The position numbers were made by a program, and so were the translations under genes. From NCBI GenBank assembly GCA_023898725.1, contig CP060236.1, positions 686,501-750,500 on the forward strand: DNA of 64,000 nt. Direction: 5' to 3'. The notes beneath the pieces were generated by a model. The model was not told the DNA's origin, searched no databases, and saw only the letters and a program-made list of their open reading frames with translations. Below are positions 7,645-15,750 of the stretch, piece after piece. Numbering within the stretch: the stretch's first letter is position 1; each line of letters opens with the position of its first letter. This DNA is from Alphaproteobacteria bacterium (GTDB lineage: Bacteria > Pseudomonadota > Alphaproteobacteria > JAUHZC01).

Positions 7645-8130
7645 ATGAAAAAAATAATATCCGTAGGTTTTCTTGTTCCAGGGTTGGTAATATCCGCTCT
7701 TGTGGTGGGTGGGTGTGCCCGTAATATCAGCTCATCGATGTACTCTGAGAGTTCGGTTGGTAGTGTTGCAGAAACACTGGAGGGAACAATCCTAAAGGTT
7801 CGATCTGTAACTGTAAAGGGCGCTGAGAAATTGGGAGAAAACGCAACAGGCATGGCCATAGGTGGCCTTACGGGCGGTGTTTTGGGCCATCAGTTTGGTA
7901 AAGGTAGAGGGAATATTGCAGCCACAGTCGGCGGAGGGCTACTTGGTGCAGGTCTTGGTGCCTTAGCAGAAGATGCCCTTACGACGCAGGAAGGCTTGGA
8001 GTATGTGGTGCGCCTGACAGATGGACGCTTGAAAACAGTCGTTCAAGGAAAGGACAATCCAATTGCTGCCGGTCAACGCGTGCTTCTTTATATTTACAGC
8101 ACAGGCCGTTCACGTGTCGTGGCTTTCTAA
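7645..8130 (+). CDS. Glycine-zipper outer-membrane lipoprotein (SlyB/17-kDa antigen type)
   Basis: A 161-aa lipoprotein. The signal peptide ends in a lipobox (VVGGC, Cys24). The mature protein carries a glycine-zipper hairpin at about residues 70-112 (GMAIGGLTGGVLGHQFGKG and AATVGGGLLGAGLGALAED), followed by a small beta domain (YVVRLTDGR, GQRVLLYIY). This plan is that of SlyB/Pcp and the rickettsial 17-kDa surface antigen, which sit in the outer membrane and support envelope integrity. It appears to be a single gene between the tRNA and rpmH. Confidence 0.8.
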   Translation: MKKIISVGFLVPGLVISALVVGGCARNISSSMYSESSVGSVAETLEGTILKVRSVTVKGAEKLGENATGMAIGGLTGGVLGHQFGKGRGNIAATVGGGLLGAGLGALAEDALTTQEGLEYVVRLTDGRLKTVVQGKDNPIAAGQRVLLYIYSTGRSRVVAF

Positions 8131-8221
8131 GTGCGCGCGTAATGTCTCGTGATATCTATGCACGGGCGTGTAAATCAGTCATTTTTCTTAGTAAGGGTTA
8201 TGTGTTTTTTTGTGGGAACTG

Positions 8222-8250
8222 TTGACTTACCCCTAAAGAGCACTTATAGA
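8222..8250 (+). promoter_or_regulatory. Strong sigma70-type promoter of rpmH
   Basis: TTGACT at 8222-8227 and TATAGA at 8245-8250 are separated by exactly 17 bases. The rpmH start is 34 bases downstream, leaving a short leader. Confidence 0.8.
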
Positions 8251-8284
8251 GTACTAAATTGTTTTTTAATGTAAGGATTGTTTG

Positions 8285-8419
8285 ATGAAACGTACGTTCC
8301 AACCAAGTCGGCTTGTTCGTGCACGTCGCCACGGGTTTCGTTCACGCATGGCAACACCTGATGGTCGCAATCTTATTGCCCGTCGCCGTCAAAAAGGTCG
8401 CAAGCGCTTAAGTGCATAA
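8285..8419 (+). CDS. rpmH: Ribosomal protein L34
   Basis: A 44-aa basic protein starting MKRTFQPSRLVRARRHGFR and ending with RRRQKGRKRLSA, the normal L34 sequence and length. It is a structural component of the 50S subunit. A good ribosome site (AAGGA) precedes the ATG. It heads the rpmH-rnpA-yidD-yidC cluster, with a hairpin between it and rnpA that may reduce downstream transcription. Confidence 0.97.
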   Translation: MKRTFQPSRLVRARRHGFRSRMATPDGRNLIARRRQKGRKRLSA

Positions 8420-8456
8420 CCTGATCTTTTCGTTGTTTTCCTGAGTTATTATACGT

Positions 8457-8475
8457 GGCAGACTTTCTGTCTGCC
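8457..8475 (+). promoter_or_regulatory. Hairpin between rpmH and rnpA
   Basis: GGCAGAC-TTTCT-GTCTGCC is a perfect 7-bp stem with a 5-base loop. The T run (TTTTTT) comes 6 bases later, so it is not a classical terminator; it is more likely an attenuating or 3'-protecting hairpin for the abundant rpmH message. Confidence 0.55.
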
Positions 8476-8507
8476 CTTCAGATTTTTTGACTATCTAAAG
8501 AATTTCC

Positions 8508-8903
8508 TTGGTATCATTTGGACGCATTCGCAAAAGGCCTCAGTACCAGTATGTTTCTCATAGTGGTAACAGGTTTTTTTGCCGCTATTTCTTGCTGCAG
8601 GGTGTTTGTACTCCTGCAGATCCCTCTTTGTTAGACGATATGACGAATCAGCAAAAAGCACAGATCAGATTTGGCTTTATTGTAACACGCAAAAATGGCG
8701 GAGCCGTTGTACGTAACCGTATTAAGAGACGCTTAAAAGAAGCGTGCCGCGCTACGCTGCATAGGCAAAAGCTTTCATTAGACTGCTGTGTTGATATTGT
8801 TGTAATTGGAAATGCACGGTGTACTCAGGCACCCTTTTGTGAACTTGTAGAGTCGCTAGAGAAAGGAATCCAGGACCTTTGCGTGAGGGTTGGTGCGCGA
8901 TGA
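8508..8903 (+). CDS. rnpA: Ribonuclease P protein component
   Basis: Basic protein cofactor of RNase P, which matures the 5' end of tRNAs. It has 131 aa from a TTG start at 8508; an in-frame stop lies four codons upstream and no ATG or GTG is available before the conserved region. The core RFGFIVTRKNGGAVVRNRIK contains the RNR motif, continuing RRLKEACR, and a later DIVVIGN strand matches the family. An insert of about 20 residues (CTPADPSLLDDMTNQQKAQ) lies before the core. Its stop overlaps the yidD start as ATGA. Confidence 0.92.
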   Translation: MVSFGRIRKRPQYQYVSHSGNRFFCRYFLLQGVCTPADPSLLDDMTNQQKAQIRFGFIVTRKNGGAVVRNRIKRRLKEACRATLHRQKLSLDCCVDIVVIGNARCTQAPFCELVESLEKGIQDLCVRVGAR

Positions 8904-9133
8904 AACTTTTTACGGCCATAATGTTGGTTTTAATTCGTTTGTATCAACTAACGTTTTCTTATTTCATTGGCCGTCAGTGTCGGTTTGAACCAACATGTTC
9001 AACCTATGCCTATGAAATGATTCTGAAGAATGGCCTTCTTAAAGGAGGGGGGATGGCATTAAAACGCTTGAGCAAATGCCATCCCTGGGGTACAACCAAT
9101 GATCAAAATGAGGATTCTCTTTCTAAAAAGTAA
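8900..9133 (+). CDS. yidD: YidD, membrane protein insertion efficiency factor
   Basis: A small (77 aa) inner-membrane-associated protein that helps YidC-dependent insertion. The diagnostic CRFEPTCSTYAYEMI and KCHPWG motifs are present. The ATG at 8900 overlaps the rnpA stop by 4 bp; an in-frame ATG 21 bases earlier would lie inside rnpA and is not needed. It sits between rnpA and yidC as in most proteobacteria. Confidence 0.95.
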   Translation: MKLFTAIMLVLIRLYQLTFSYFIGRQCRFEPTCSTYAYEMILKNGLLKGGGMALKRLSKCHPWGTTNDQNEDSLSKK

Positions 9134-9167
9134 GAGAATCAGTGTGTAACACAAGCGAGAATAAGCA

Positions 9168-10979
9168 ATGAATAGTGATGATAGCAAAAATTTAATCCTA
9201 ACGCTTGTAATTAGCATGGTTGTGCTGTTCGGGTGGAATGTTTTTTTTGATACGACGCCGATCAAAACAGTCTCAAGTGCATCAGAAGCATCGAAAGTGC
9301 TTTCGGAAGATGTTCCGTCTGCTAAAAAATCTTCTGGTTCTTTTACCAATGAAGATACTCTGCGGTCTCATGCTGATCTCTCAACCTCTGTGTCGCGAGA
9401 AGATGTTCTGAAACAAAGTCCTCGTATTGCTATTTCATCACCGACCTTTTCGGGAACCCTGCGTCTCGTGGGTACACGTCTTGATGATATAACGTTGGAA
9501 AAATACAAAGCAAACGTTAATCAAGATGATCCTAAGGTTCGTGTTTTGAATCCCCAACGCAGTACCGGTGCGTATTATATTGACATTGGTTGGTTGAGCA
9601 CGGATCGTACGCAGGAAGTGCCGAATGAGCACACCCCGTGGCGTGCACAGTCACAAAACCTTTCACCCGGAAATCCTCTTGTTCTGACCTGGCAAAACAG
9701 CACCGGGATTGTATTCACCCGGACAATCAGTGTTGATGATAAGTATCTGTTTACTGTGCAGGACAGTGTTCACAATACCGGCAATACTAATGTAAACATC
9801 CAGCAATATGCACTGATAAGCCGCCATGGAACTCCTGATGTATCGAATTATATGGCGGTACATGAGGGGCTAATTGGTTATGTTGGGGGAAAACTTCAGG
9901 AACTTAAGTATGCTGACATCCAAGAGAAGGGAAGGCTGGAGTTCCGGACGCAAGCGGGATGGTTTGGTTTTACGGATAAATACTGGCTAACATCTATTAT
10001 TGCTGATCCTAAAACCGATCAACCTGTAACATTTCGACATACACGCAATGAGAGTGACGTCCGCTACCAAGTAGATACCGTAAGCAATGCCCTTGCTGTG
10101 AAGCCGGGGGGAACCGTAACAACCACTACGCATGCTTTTGTAGGCCCCAAAGAACTTAATGTGCTAGACAGTTATGAAGAACTTTTGGGTATTGAGCACT
10201 TTGATCTGGCGGTTGACTTTGGTTGGTTCTACTTTATTACAAAACCCATCTTCCATTTATTGAGCTTTCTCCAAAAAATCCTTGGAAATTTTGGCGTGGC
10301 AATTCTTGCCCTCACGGTTATTCTCAAACTTATTTTCTTGCCTCTTGCAAACAAATCCTACCGGTCTATGTCCCGAATGAAGGCATTACAGCCAAAACTG
10401 GAGAAGCTTAAGGAAACTTACGCCAACGATAAGATGGCCCTGAATCAAGAAATGATGGCCCTTTATAAGCGTGAAGGTGTAAATCCTATGGGTGGCTGTT
10501 TGCCGATGGTTGTGCAAATTCCTTTTTTCTTTGCCCTATACAAGGTATTGTTTATATCTATTGAGATGCGTCATGCGCCGTTTTGGGGATGGGTAAGTGA
10601 TTTATCAGCGCCTGATCCTACAAATATCTTTACGCTCTTTGGCTTGATCCCATGGACCCCCCCCAGTTTTTTGATGATGGGTTTGTGGCCCTTGATCATG
10701 GGGCTGACGATGGTGCTTCAGCAACGCATGAATCCTGCACCGACAGATCCTATTCAAGAAAAAATGTTTATGATTATGCCGGTAATGTTTACCTATATGT
10801 TGGCACAGTTTCCTGTGGGCTTGGTGATTTACTGGGCGTGGAACAATATTCTGACAATTGCACAGCAGTGGTATATTATGAACCAAAACAAGGGACTTGG
10901 TTTACGAACGTATGCAGCAGAAAATGGGGACAAAGGTCAAATAATTTCTCACAAGCCAAAGTCTCCGAAGAAGAAATAA
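9168..10979 (+). CDS. yidC: YidC membrane protein insertase
   Basis: Insertase that integrates proteins into the inner membrane with or without Sec. The 603 aa match gram-negative YidC. An N-terminal membrane anchor (LILTLVISMVVLFGWNVFF) is followed by the large periplasmic beta domain (about 75-340), then the conserved core: GWFYFITKPIFHLLSFL, a basic cytoplasmic hairpin (KALQPKLEKLKETYAND), MGGCLPMVVQIPFFFALY and the last two spans. The C-terminal tail is basic (KPKSPKKK), as expected for ribosome contact. It is followed 1 bp later by engB. Confidence 0.97.
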   Translation: MNSDDSKNLILTLVISMVVLFGWNVFFDTTPIKTVSSASEASKVLSEDVPSAKKSSGSFTNEDTLRSHADLSTSVSREDVLKQSPRIAISSPTFSGTLRLVGTRLDDITLEKYKANVNQDDPKVRVLNPQRSTGAYYIDIGWLSTDRTQEVPNEHTPWRAQSQNLSPGNPLVLTWQNSTGIVFTRTISVDDKYLFTVQDSVHNTGNTNVNIQQYALISRHGTPDVSNYMAVHEGLIGYVGGKLQELKYADIQEKGRLEFRTQAGWFGFTDKYWLTSIIADPKTDQPVTFRHTRNESDVRYQVDTVSNALAVKPGGTVTTTTHAFVGPKELNVLDSYEELLGIEHFDLAVDFGWFYFITKPIFHLLSFLQKILGNFGVAILALTVILKLIFLPLANKSYRSMSRMKALQPKLEKLKETYANDKMALNQEMMALYKREGVNPMGGCLPMVVQIPFFFALYKVLFISIEMRHAPFWGWVSDLSAPDPTNIFTLFGLIPWTPPSFLMMGLWPLIMGLTMVLQQRMNPAPTDPIQEKMFMIMPVMFTYMLAQFPVGLVIYWAWNNILTIAQQWYIMNQNKGLGLRTYAAENGDKGQIISHKPKSPKKK

Positions 10980-10980
10980 C

Positions 10981-11613
10981 GTGAAGTCTATTACCCCTCG
11001 GCAGTTATTTGTAAAATCCTGTGATTTTGTTGGGGGAAGTGGCGATCCATCGGTTCTCAAGCTGCCTGATTTGCCCGAGATAGCATTTGTTGGGCGTTCA
11101 AATGTGGGTAAGTCGTCACTTATTAATGCTCTTTTTAATCGTAAAAACTTGGCGCGAACATCACGCACACCCGGCCGTACCCAAGAAATAAACTTTTTTA
11201 ATTTGGGTGGACTGGCCCTCTTTGTAGATTTGCCGGGCTATGGCTTTGCGAGTGTGCCTATAAAACTAAAGCATGCTTGGCAGAAAGACATGACCACCTA
11301 TGTGACAACGCGTCGGGGGATGCGGATGCTCTTTGTTTTGGTGGATGCTCGTCATGGGCTAAAGCCGATAGACTTTGATTTATTTAATATTTTACACGCG
11401 TCAGCGACACCTTTTCAGGTTGTTTTGACCAAGACAGATAAAATATCCTCCGATGAGGTGGAGAGTCGTCAGCTGGAGACACAGAAGTCTGTAGAGGATC
11501 ATTTTACCTGCGCCCCTGAGGTCCTTGCTGTAAGTGCTGTAAAAAAAACAGGGTTATCTGCTCTTCAGATGCGTATCTTTCATTTAGTTTTTCCAGATCT
11601 TATGATAAAGTAG
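10981..11613 (+). CDS. engB: EngB/YsxC ribosome biogenesis GTPase
   Basis: GTPase needed for 50S subunit assembly, 210 aa with a GTG start one base after the yidC stop. Motifs: G1 GRSNVGKSSLINAL, the G2 region RTSRTPGRTQEINFF, G3 DLPGYG, G4 TKTDK and a G5-like SAVKKTG. Co-transcription with yidC is likely. The order yidC-engB is common in alphaproteobacteria. Confidence 0.95.
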   Translation: MKSITPRQLFVKSCDFVGGSGDPSVLKLPDLPEIAFVGRSNVGKSSLINALFNRKNLARTSRTPGRTQEINFFNLGGLALFVDLPGYGFASVPIKLKHAWQKDMTTYVTTRRGMRMLFVLVDARHGLKPIDFDLFNILHASATPFQVVLTKTDKISSDEVESRQLETQKSVEDHFTCAPEVLAVSAVKKTGLSALQMRIFHLVFPDLMIK

Positions 11614-11637
11614 TATCCAGATAATCTAGTATAGTCC

Positions 11638-12156
11638 GTGAAAAAATATCTCTGTCTCTCTTTTGCTCTCAGTGCTTTTTTATCCCCTGTTTTGGCTGAA
11701 AGCCCGACACGTCTAGGAAGATTTGGCGCGTGGGATGTCTTTAAAGCAACCGAAGAGGGAAAACCCATCTGCTATATGACATCATCTGCGACGAAAGCAG
11801 AAGGTAAGTATAAAGTGCGTGGTCCTGCGTTCATTATTGTCACTCATCGCCCCTATCTTAACAGTTATTTCTCAGTAAGCATTGACGCGGGGTATACCAT
11901 CCATAGTGGCCATAAGATGACTCTTATAGCGCAACAAAAAAGCTATGCATTTGACCTCGTTCAAGGAGAAACAGCATGGATTTCACAGGCTACAACAGAT
12001 AAGAAAGTAGCCTTAGCTATTGCTAAGACGTCGGGGAATATTGTGGTTAAGGGGAAATCTTCTCGCGGAACGTTGACAACAGATACATACTCAACCCGAG
12101 GGAGTTTGCAGGCGCTGCGCACCATGTCGCGGGCCTGTCGTGTTGCCATTAAATAA
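11638..12156 (+). CDS. Invasion-associated locus B (IalB) family protein
   Basis: A 172-aa exported protein with a GTG start and signal peptide MKKYLCLSFALSAFLSPVLA. The mature part starts with GRFGAWDVFKATEEGKPICY, matching the F-G-x-W-x-V and cysteine start of IalB-family domains. It keeps the beta-rich layout with a second cysteine near the end (SRACRV), probably disulfide-bonded to the first. The family is named after a Bartonella invasion locus, but most members have unproven roles, so no virulence function is claimed. It follows engB by 24 bp. Confidence 0.65.
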   Translation: MKKYLCLSFALSAFLSPVLAESPTRLGRFGAWDVFKATEEGKPICYMTSSATKAEGKYKVRGPAFIIVTHRPYLNSYFSVSIDAGYTIHSGHKMTLIAQQKSYAFDLVQGETAWISQATTDKKVALAIAKTSGNIVVKGKSSRGTLTTDTYSTRGSLQALRTMSRACRVAIK

Positions 12157-12189
12157 GGCTGACTTAACGTCATCGCAATAAGATCTTTG

Positions 12190-13134
12190 CTACTGCTTTT
12201 TGATAGATTTTTTGCTTTCTGAAAGCAGGATTCCTTCTTCGCGAGGGTGCGCTTCGCTGTGTATTTTAACTAACTGCTCCATATTTACATCAACGTATTG
12301 TTGCGTACTTGATAGGTTCGCATGACCTAAAAGGGTTTGTATTTCCCGCAGGTTCGCTCCATTACCCAGCAGATGTGAAGCAAAGCTATGCCGCAAAGCA
12401 TGAGGCGTTACCTCATCTGGAAGATTCAAAAGTCTGCGAACGCGCCTCAGCGATTGTTGAATAACCCCTGCGCTAAGTTTTCCTCCTCGTGCGCCTAGAA
12501 AAAGGAGTCTCTCTGACTCCTCAGGAAAGGGACATTGCGCACGATAGCACTCAATGGCTTGCCTGCATGGGGCAAGCATGGGAACTTCACGATCTTTTTG
12601 GCCCTTCCCCCGAATGATGAGTGTGTCTGCAATATCGCGGATGCGAAGTCCCAGTGCCTCACTGATACGCAATCCCGAGCCATACAAAAGCATAAAAATG
12701 GCTCGATCACGCACGTGTACCCATGTGTGCATCCCTGTGGCATCAAGAATTTTGGTAATATTTACAAAAGTCATTGGCCGCGGCATTTTTTTGGGAATGC
12801 GAGGCAATGTCAGATGCGCAAACGCCGATGTTTGGAGGCCTCGTTCACTCTCAAGATACAGCATAAACGATTTTAAGGCAGAAAGATTACGTGCGAGCGT
12901 GCGGTGAGAAACATGGTTGTTCAGGCGGTGAGATAAAAATGCACGAATATCACGGGCTTCTAGCGTACGAATAGTCTCCATGGTTATCGTATCATTGGTG
13001 TGTTGAGCAAGAAAAACCAAAAAAGCGTGTACATCGCACGCATAATTGAGGCACGTGTGCTTTGAGCCCCCTTTGGAGACTTTGAGCCATGTGAGCCATG
13101 ATTGATAGCATTCAACAAAAGATGAAGGAAACAC
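12190..13134 (-). CDS. xerC: Tyrosine recombinase XerC
   Basis: Site-specific recombinase that resolves chromosome dimers at dif. It has 314 aa with a GTG start. The N-terminal SAM-like domain (about 1-95, with RNLSALKSFMLYLESE) is followed by the catalytic domain. Catalytic residues seen: Arg in GSGLRISEALGLR, Lys in GKGQKDREVP, His-x-x-Arg in HALRHSFASHLL, His in LLGHANLSSTQQY, with the nucleophile Tyr in that last stretch. It is divergent from priA with a 57-bp intergenic region. XerC is preferred over XerD because of its place beside priA. Confidence 0.88.
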   Translation of the reverse strand: MFPSSFVECYQSWLTWLKVSKGGSKHTCLNYACDVHAFLVFLAQHTNDTITMETIRTLEARDIRAFLSHRLNNHVSHRTLARNLSALKSFMLYLESERGLQTSAFAHLTLPRIPKKMPRPMTFVNITKILDATGMHTWVHVRDRAIFMLLYGSGLRISEALGLRIRDIADTLIIRGKGQKDREVPMLAPCRQAIECYRAQCPFPEESERLLFLGARGGKLSAGVIQQSLRRVRRLLNLPDEVTPHALRHSFASHLLGNGANLREIQTLLGHANLSSTQQYVDVNMEQLVKIHSEAHPREEGILLSESKKSIKKQ

Positions 13135-13146
13135 GGTGGGCCTTAC

Positions 13147-13176
13147 TTGACGGTGGAATTCACAGAACTCTATACT
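13147..13176 (+). promoter_or_regulatory. Promoter of priA
   Basis: TTGACG (13147-13152) and TATACT (13171-13176) are separated by 18 bases, 15 bases before the priA ATG. The implied leader is very short. Confidence 0.65.
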
Positions 13177-13191
13177 GCATCATCATAATTA

Positions 13192-15198
13192 ATGAGCTTA
13201 CTATTGTCGAGTCACTCACCCAAATATCTCCGTGCTCATCCGGTTGGCCCTTACGGGGATGCTTATGACTATGCGTGGGGAGAGCATCTGGATATACACA
13301 GGGGGATGTTTGTGCGTGTGCCATTAGGCCGGCAGGAAGTAACTGCTGTTGTTATTGATTCTTGTGTGCATCCCACAATCGATCCTGCGCGTATTAAAAA
13401 TATTTCGGCAACATATATGTACGCACTGACAGCCGATTTTTTAACAGTATTGGAGTGGGTAAGTACTTATAACGTAGTGCCTTTGGGGCAGTTTTTAAAA
13501 GCAACGCTGGGAGGAGTTGACCTTGACCATTGCTATCGCCCAATAAAACCAAAAATACCGAGAGATGCTGAGACCAAGCCTTTGACTTTGAATGCTATTC
13601 AAGAAAATGCCTTTCAAATCATCAAAAATGGCTTTGCCGCAGGTACAAAAGTAGCCTTACTGGATGGCGTCACAGGCTCAGGAAAAACGGAAGTGTACGT
13701 GCGCCATGTTTATGATGCCTGGCTCTTAGGAAAGCAGGTATTAGTGTGTGTGCCTGAAATTGGCCTTACTCCTGCGTGGATATCCCGGTTTGAGGGGAGA
13801 TTTGCCGCTGATTGTGTTGTATGGCATTCGCGCATGACACCGGCTCAACGTTATCGGGTGTGGACACGTGTTGTGCGCGGAGATCCTCTTGTGGTTATTG
13901 CCACGCGTTCCGGTTCTCTTTTACCCTTTGCCAATCTCTCCTTGATTGTCATGGATGAAGAGCACGATGGGAGCTATAAGCAGGAGGAATCCCCCGTTTA
14001 CCATGGACGCGATGTAATTTTGGCGCGCAGTCATTTTGAGCAAGTAGATGTGATTTTAAGTACAGCTACGCCAAGCTTAGAAACGTATCATCATACACTG
14101 CAGGCGAAATATGTGCATGCAAAAATGCCCGAGCGTGTAGGCGTCAGCACACTTCCCTCGATTGAAACGATTGATATGCGCCAAGGTAACGCACGTACTG
14201 ACGGTGACACGCCTGAGCGATGGCTTCACCCCAAAGTCTTGGTAAAGATCAAGGAAACCTTGGATCGCCAAGATCAAGTATTTTTATTCTTGAATCGTCG
14301 GGGTTATGCTCCCCTCGTGATGTGCGGTTCGTGTGGTCATCGCGTGGGGTGCCCTCAATGCAGCACAAGCCTTGTTCTTCATACAACCAACAATACGTTA
14401 CGGTGTCATCATTGTGGATTTTTACAAACGCTCCTTAGGACATGCCCGTCGTGCCTAAGCGAGGCTCTACTACCGTGTGGTCCTGGTATTGAGCGCCTTG
14501 AGTCCTATGTGCACAAGTATTTCCCTGGAACGCATGTTGCTGTTGTATCCAGTGATCACCTGCGCTCTCCTCGGGAAATGGAGGCCCTTCTTGCGGATGT
14601 TGAAGCTAATAAAATTAGACTTTTGATTGGTACGCAAATGTTAGCTAAGGGACATCACTTTCCTAATCTTACTTGTGTGTGTGTGGTCGATGCTGATGCT
14701 GGATTAATGTCTGAGGATTGGCGTGCCTGTGAAAAAACCTATCAATTAATTCATCAGGTGGCTGGGCGTGCTGGGCGTGCTGAAAAAGCGGGACATGTGT
14801 ATATTCAATCTTATCAACCTGAGCATCCTGTTTTACAGGCTTTATGCACCCATGATAGAGATGCCATCTATCGTTTGGAACTCGATCAGCGAGAACAAGG
14901 AAATCTCCCTCCGTTTGGGCGCATGATGGCTGTTGTTGTCTCGGCAACATCTCTTGACATGGTGACGGAGTGGGTAAGGCGTATGCGAGATCACATCCCT
15001 TTGCACCCTGATGTGCAGGTATTAGGGCCAGCACCGGCACCTCTGGAAAAAATTCGCAATCACTACCGGTGGCGCTTTTTGTTTCGGGCTCCCTCTCGTT
15101 TCCCCTTAAGTAAGTATGCCGCTACGTGGATGCAAAGCTTGAAGTTTCCCCGTGCCCTACGGATCAAGCTTGACATGGACCCACAAAACTTTTTGTAA
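13192..15198 (+). CDS. priA: Primosomal helicase PriA
   Basis: Superfamily 2 helicase that reloads the replisome at stalled forks, 668 aa. The N-terminal 3'-DNA-binding domain (about 1-105) leads into the helicase core: Walker A DGVTGSGKTEVY, DEEH box (MDEEHDGSYKQEE), STATPS, and motif VI in HQVAGRAGRAEKAG. A zinc-binding insert has eight cysteines in pairs: CGSC, CPQC, CHHC, CPSC. The N-terminal domain is shorter than in E. coli PriA, as often in alphaproteobacteria. Confidence 0.95.
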   Translation: MSLLLSSHSPKYLRAHPVGPYGDAYDYAWGEHLDIHRGMFVRVPLGRQEVTAVVIDSCVHPTIDPARIKNISATYMYALTADFLTVLEWVSTYNVVPLGQFLKATLGGVDLDHCYRPIKPKIPRDAETKPLTLNAIQENAFQIIKNGFAAGTKVALLDGVTGSGKTEVYVRHVYDAWLLGKQVLVCVPEIGLTPAWISRFEGRFAADCVVWHSRMTPAQRYRVWTRVVRGDPLVVIATRSGSLLPFANLSLIVMDEEHDGSYKQEESPVYHGRDVILARSHFEQVDVILSTATPSLETYHHTLQAKYVHAKMPERVGVSTLPSIETIDMRQGNARTDGDTPERWLHPKVLVKIKETLDRQDQVFLFLNRRGYAPLVMCGSCGHRVGCPQCSTSLVLHTTNNTLRCHHCGFLQTLLRTCPSCLSEALLPCGPGIERLESYVHKYFPGTHVAVVSSDHLRSPREMEALLADVEANKIRLLIGTQMLAKGHHFPNLTCVCVVDADAGLMSEDWRACEKTYQLIHQVAGRAGRAEKAGHVYIQSYQPEHPVLQALCTHDRDAIYRLELDQREQGNLPPFGRMMAVVVSATSLDMVTEWVRRMRDHIPLHPDVQVLGPAPAPLEKIRNHYRWRFLFRAPSRFPLSKYAATWMQSLKFPRALRIKLDMDPQNFL

Positions 15199-15246
15199 TG
15201 ATGAAAAGGGTGTTACTATGCGCTCATTTGATTACGTATAATTCCG

Positions 15247-15750
15247 ATGAAAACCAGTGATAGAAATCCTCCGATTGTTTGTTTGTCATCCTCAGAAGCG
15301 GACACGATAGCAATTGCCCGCGTGACCGCAAATTTTTTTGTTCAGGGGGATCTGTGCGCACTGATGGGAGATCTTGGTATGGGAAAATCTGTTTTTGCCC
15401 GTGCGGTTATTCACACAATCATGGGCTATGATCTTAACGTCCCCAGCCCTACGTATACCCTTGTTCAAACCTATGAGGGAAAAAGATTTCCTCTTATGCA
15501 TTTCGATTTATACCGTCTTGAAAACTCAGAAGATGTCATAGAGTTGGGATGGCAGGATCGCTCACATGCCTTGGCACTTGTCGAGTGGCCGGAGAAACTT
15601 GACACCATGTATCCGGCTATTTGTTGGGAGGTGATATTTCAAATGAATCAAGAGGTGCGTGAAATAACAATTTCTCCTCCCCCGGGGTTTGAAGAGAGGT
15701 ATTGTGAGCTGAAACAGAAGCTTTTGGGATTGTGTGGTGGAAACACATAA
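15247..15750 (+). CDS. tsaE: TsaE, t6A synthesis ATPase
   Basis: ATPase of the TsaBDE complex that makes N6-threonylcarbamoyladenosine on ANN-decoding tRNAs. It has 167 aa. Seen: P-loop GDLGMGKSVFAR, the SPTYTLVQTYEG motif, HFDLYRLENSEDVIELGW, and the ALVEWPEKL end. It overlaps addB by 17 bp, so the two are probably translated together. In many alphaproteobacteria an AmgK/MurU pair separates tsaE from addB; that pair is absent here. Confidence 0.93.
   Translation: MKTSDRNPPIVCLSSSEADTIAIARVTANFFVQGDLCALMGDLGMGKSVFARAVIHTIMGYDLNVPSPTYTLVQTYEGKRFPLMHFDLYRLENSEDVIELGWQDRSHALALVEWPEKLDTMYPAICWEVIFQMNQEVREITISPPPGFEERYCELKQKLLGLCGGNT

Noticed and set aside
12535..12907. Plus-strand frames of 113-117 aa inside xerC
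   Set aside because: They lie opposite the conserved catalytic domain of xerC and have no family resemblance.
15237..15246. Perfect TATAAT just before tsaE
   Set aside because: It ends four bases before the start codon, too close to make a usable message, and no -35 is present.
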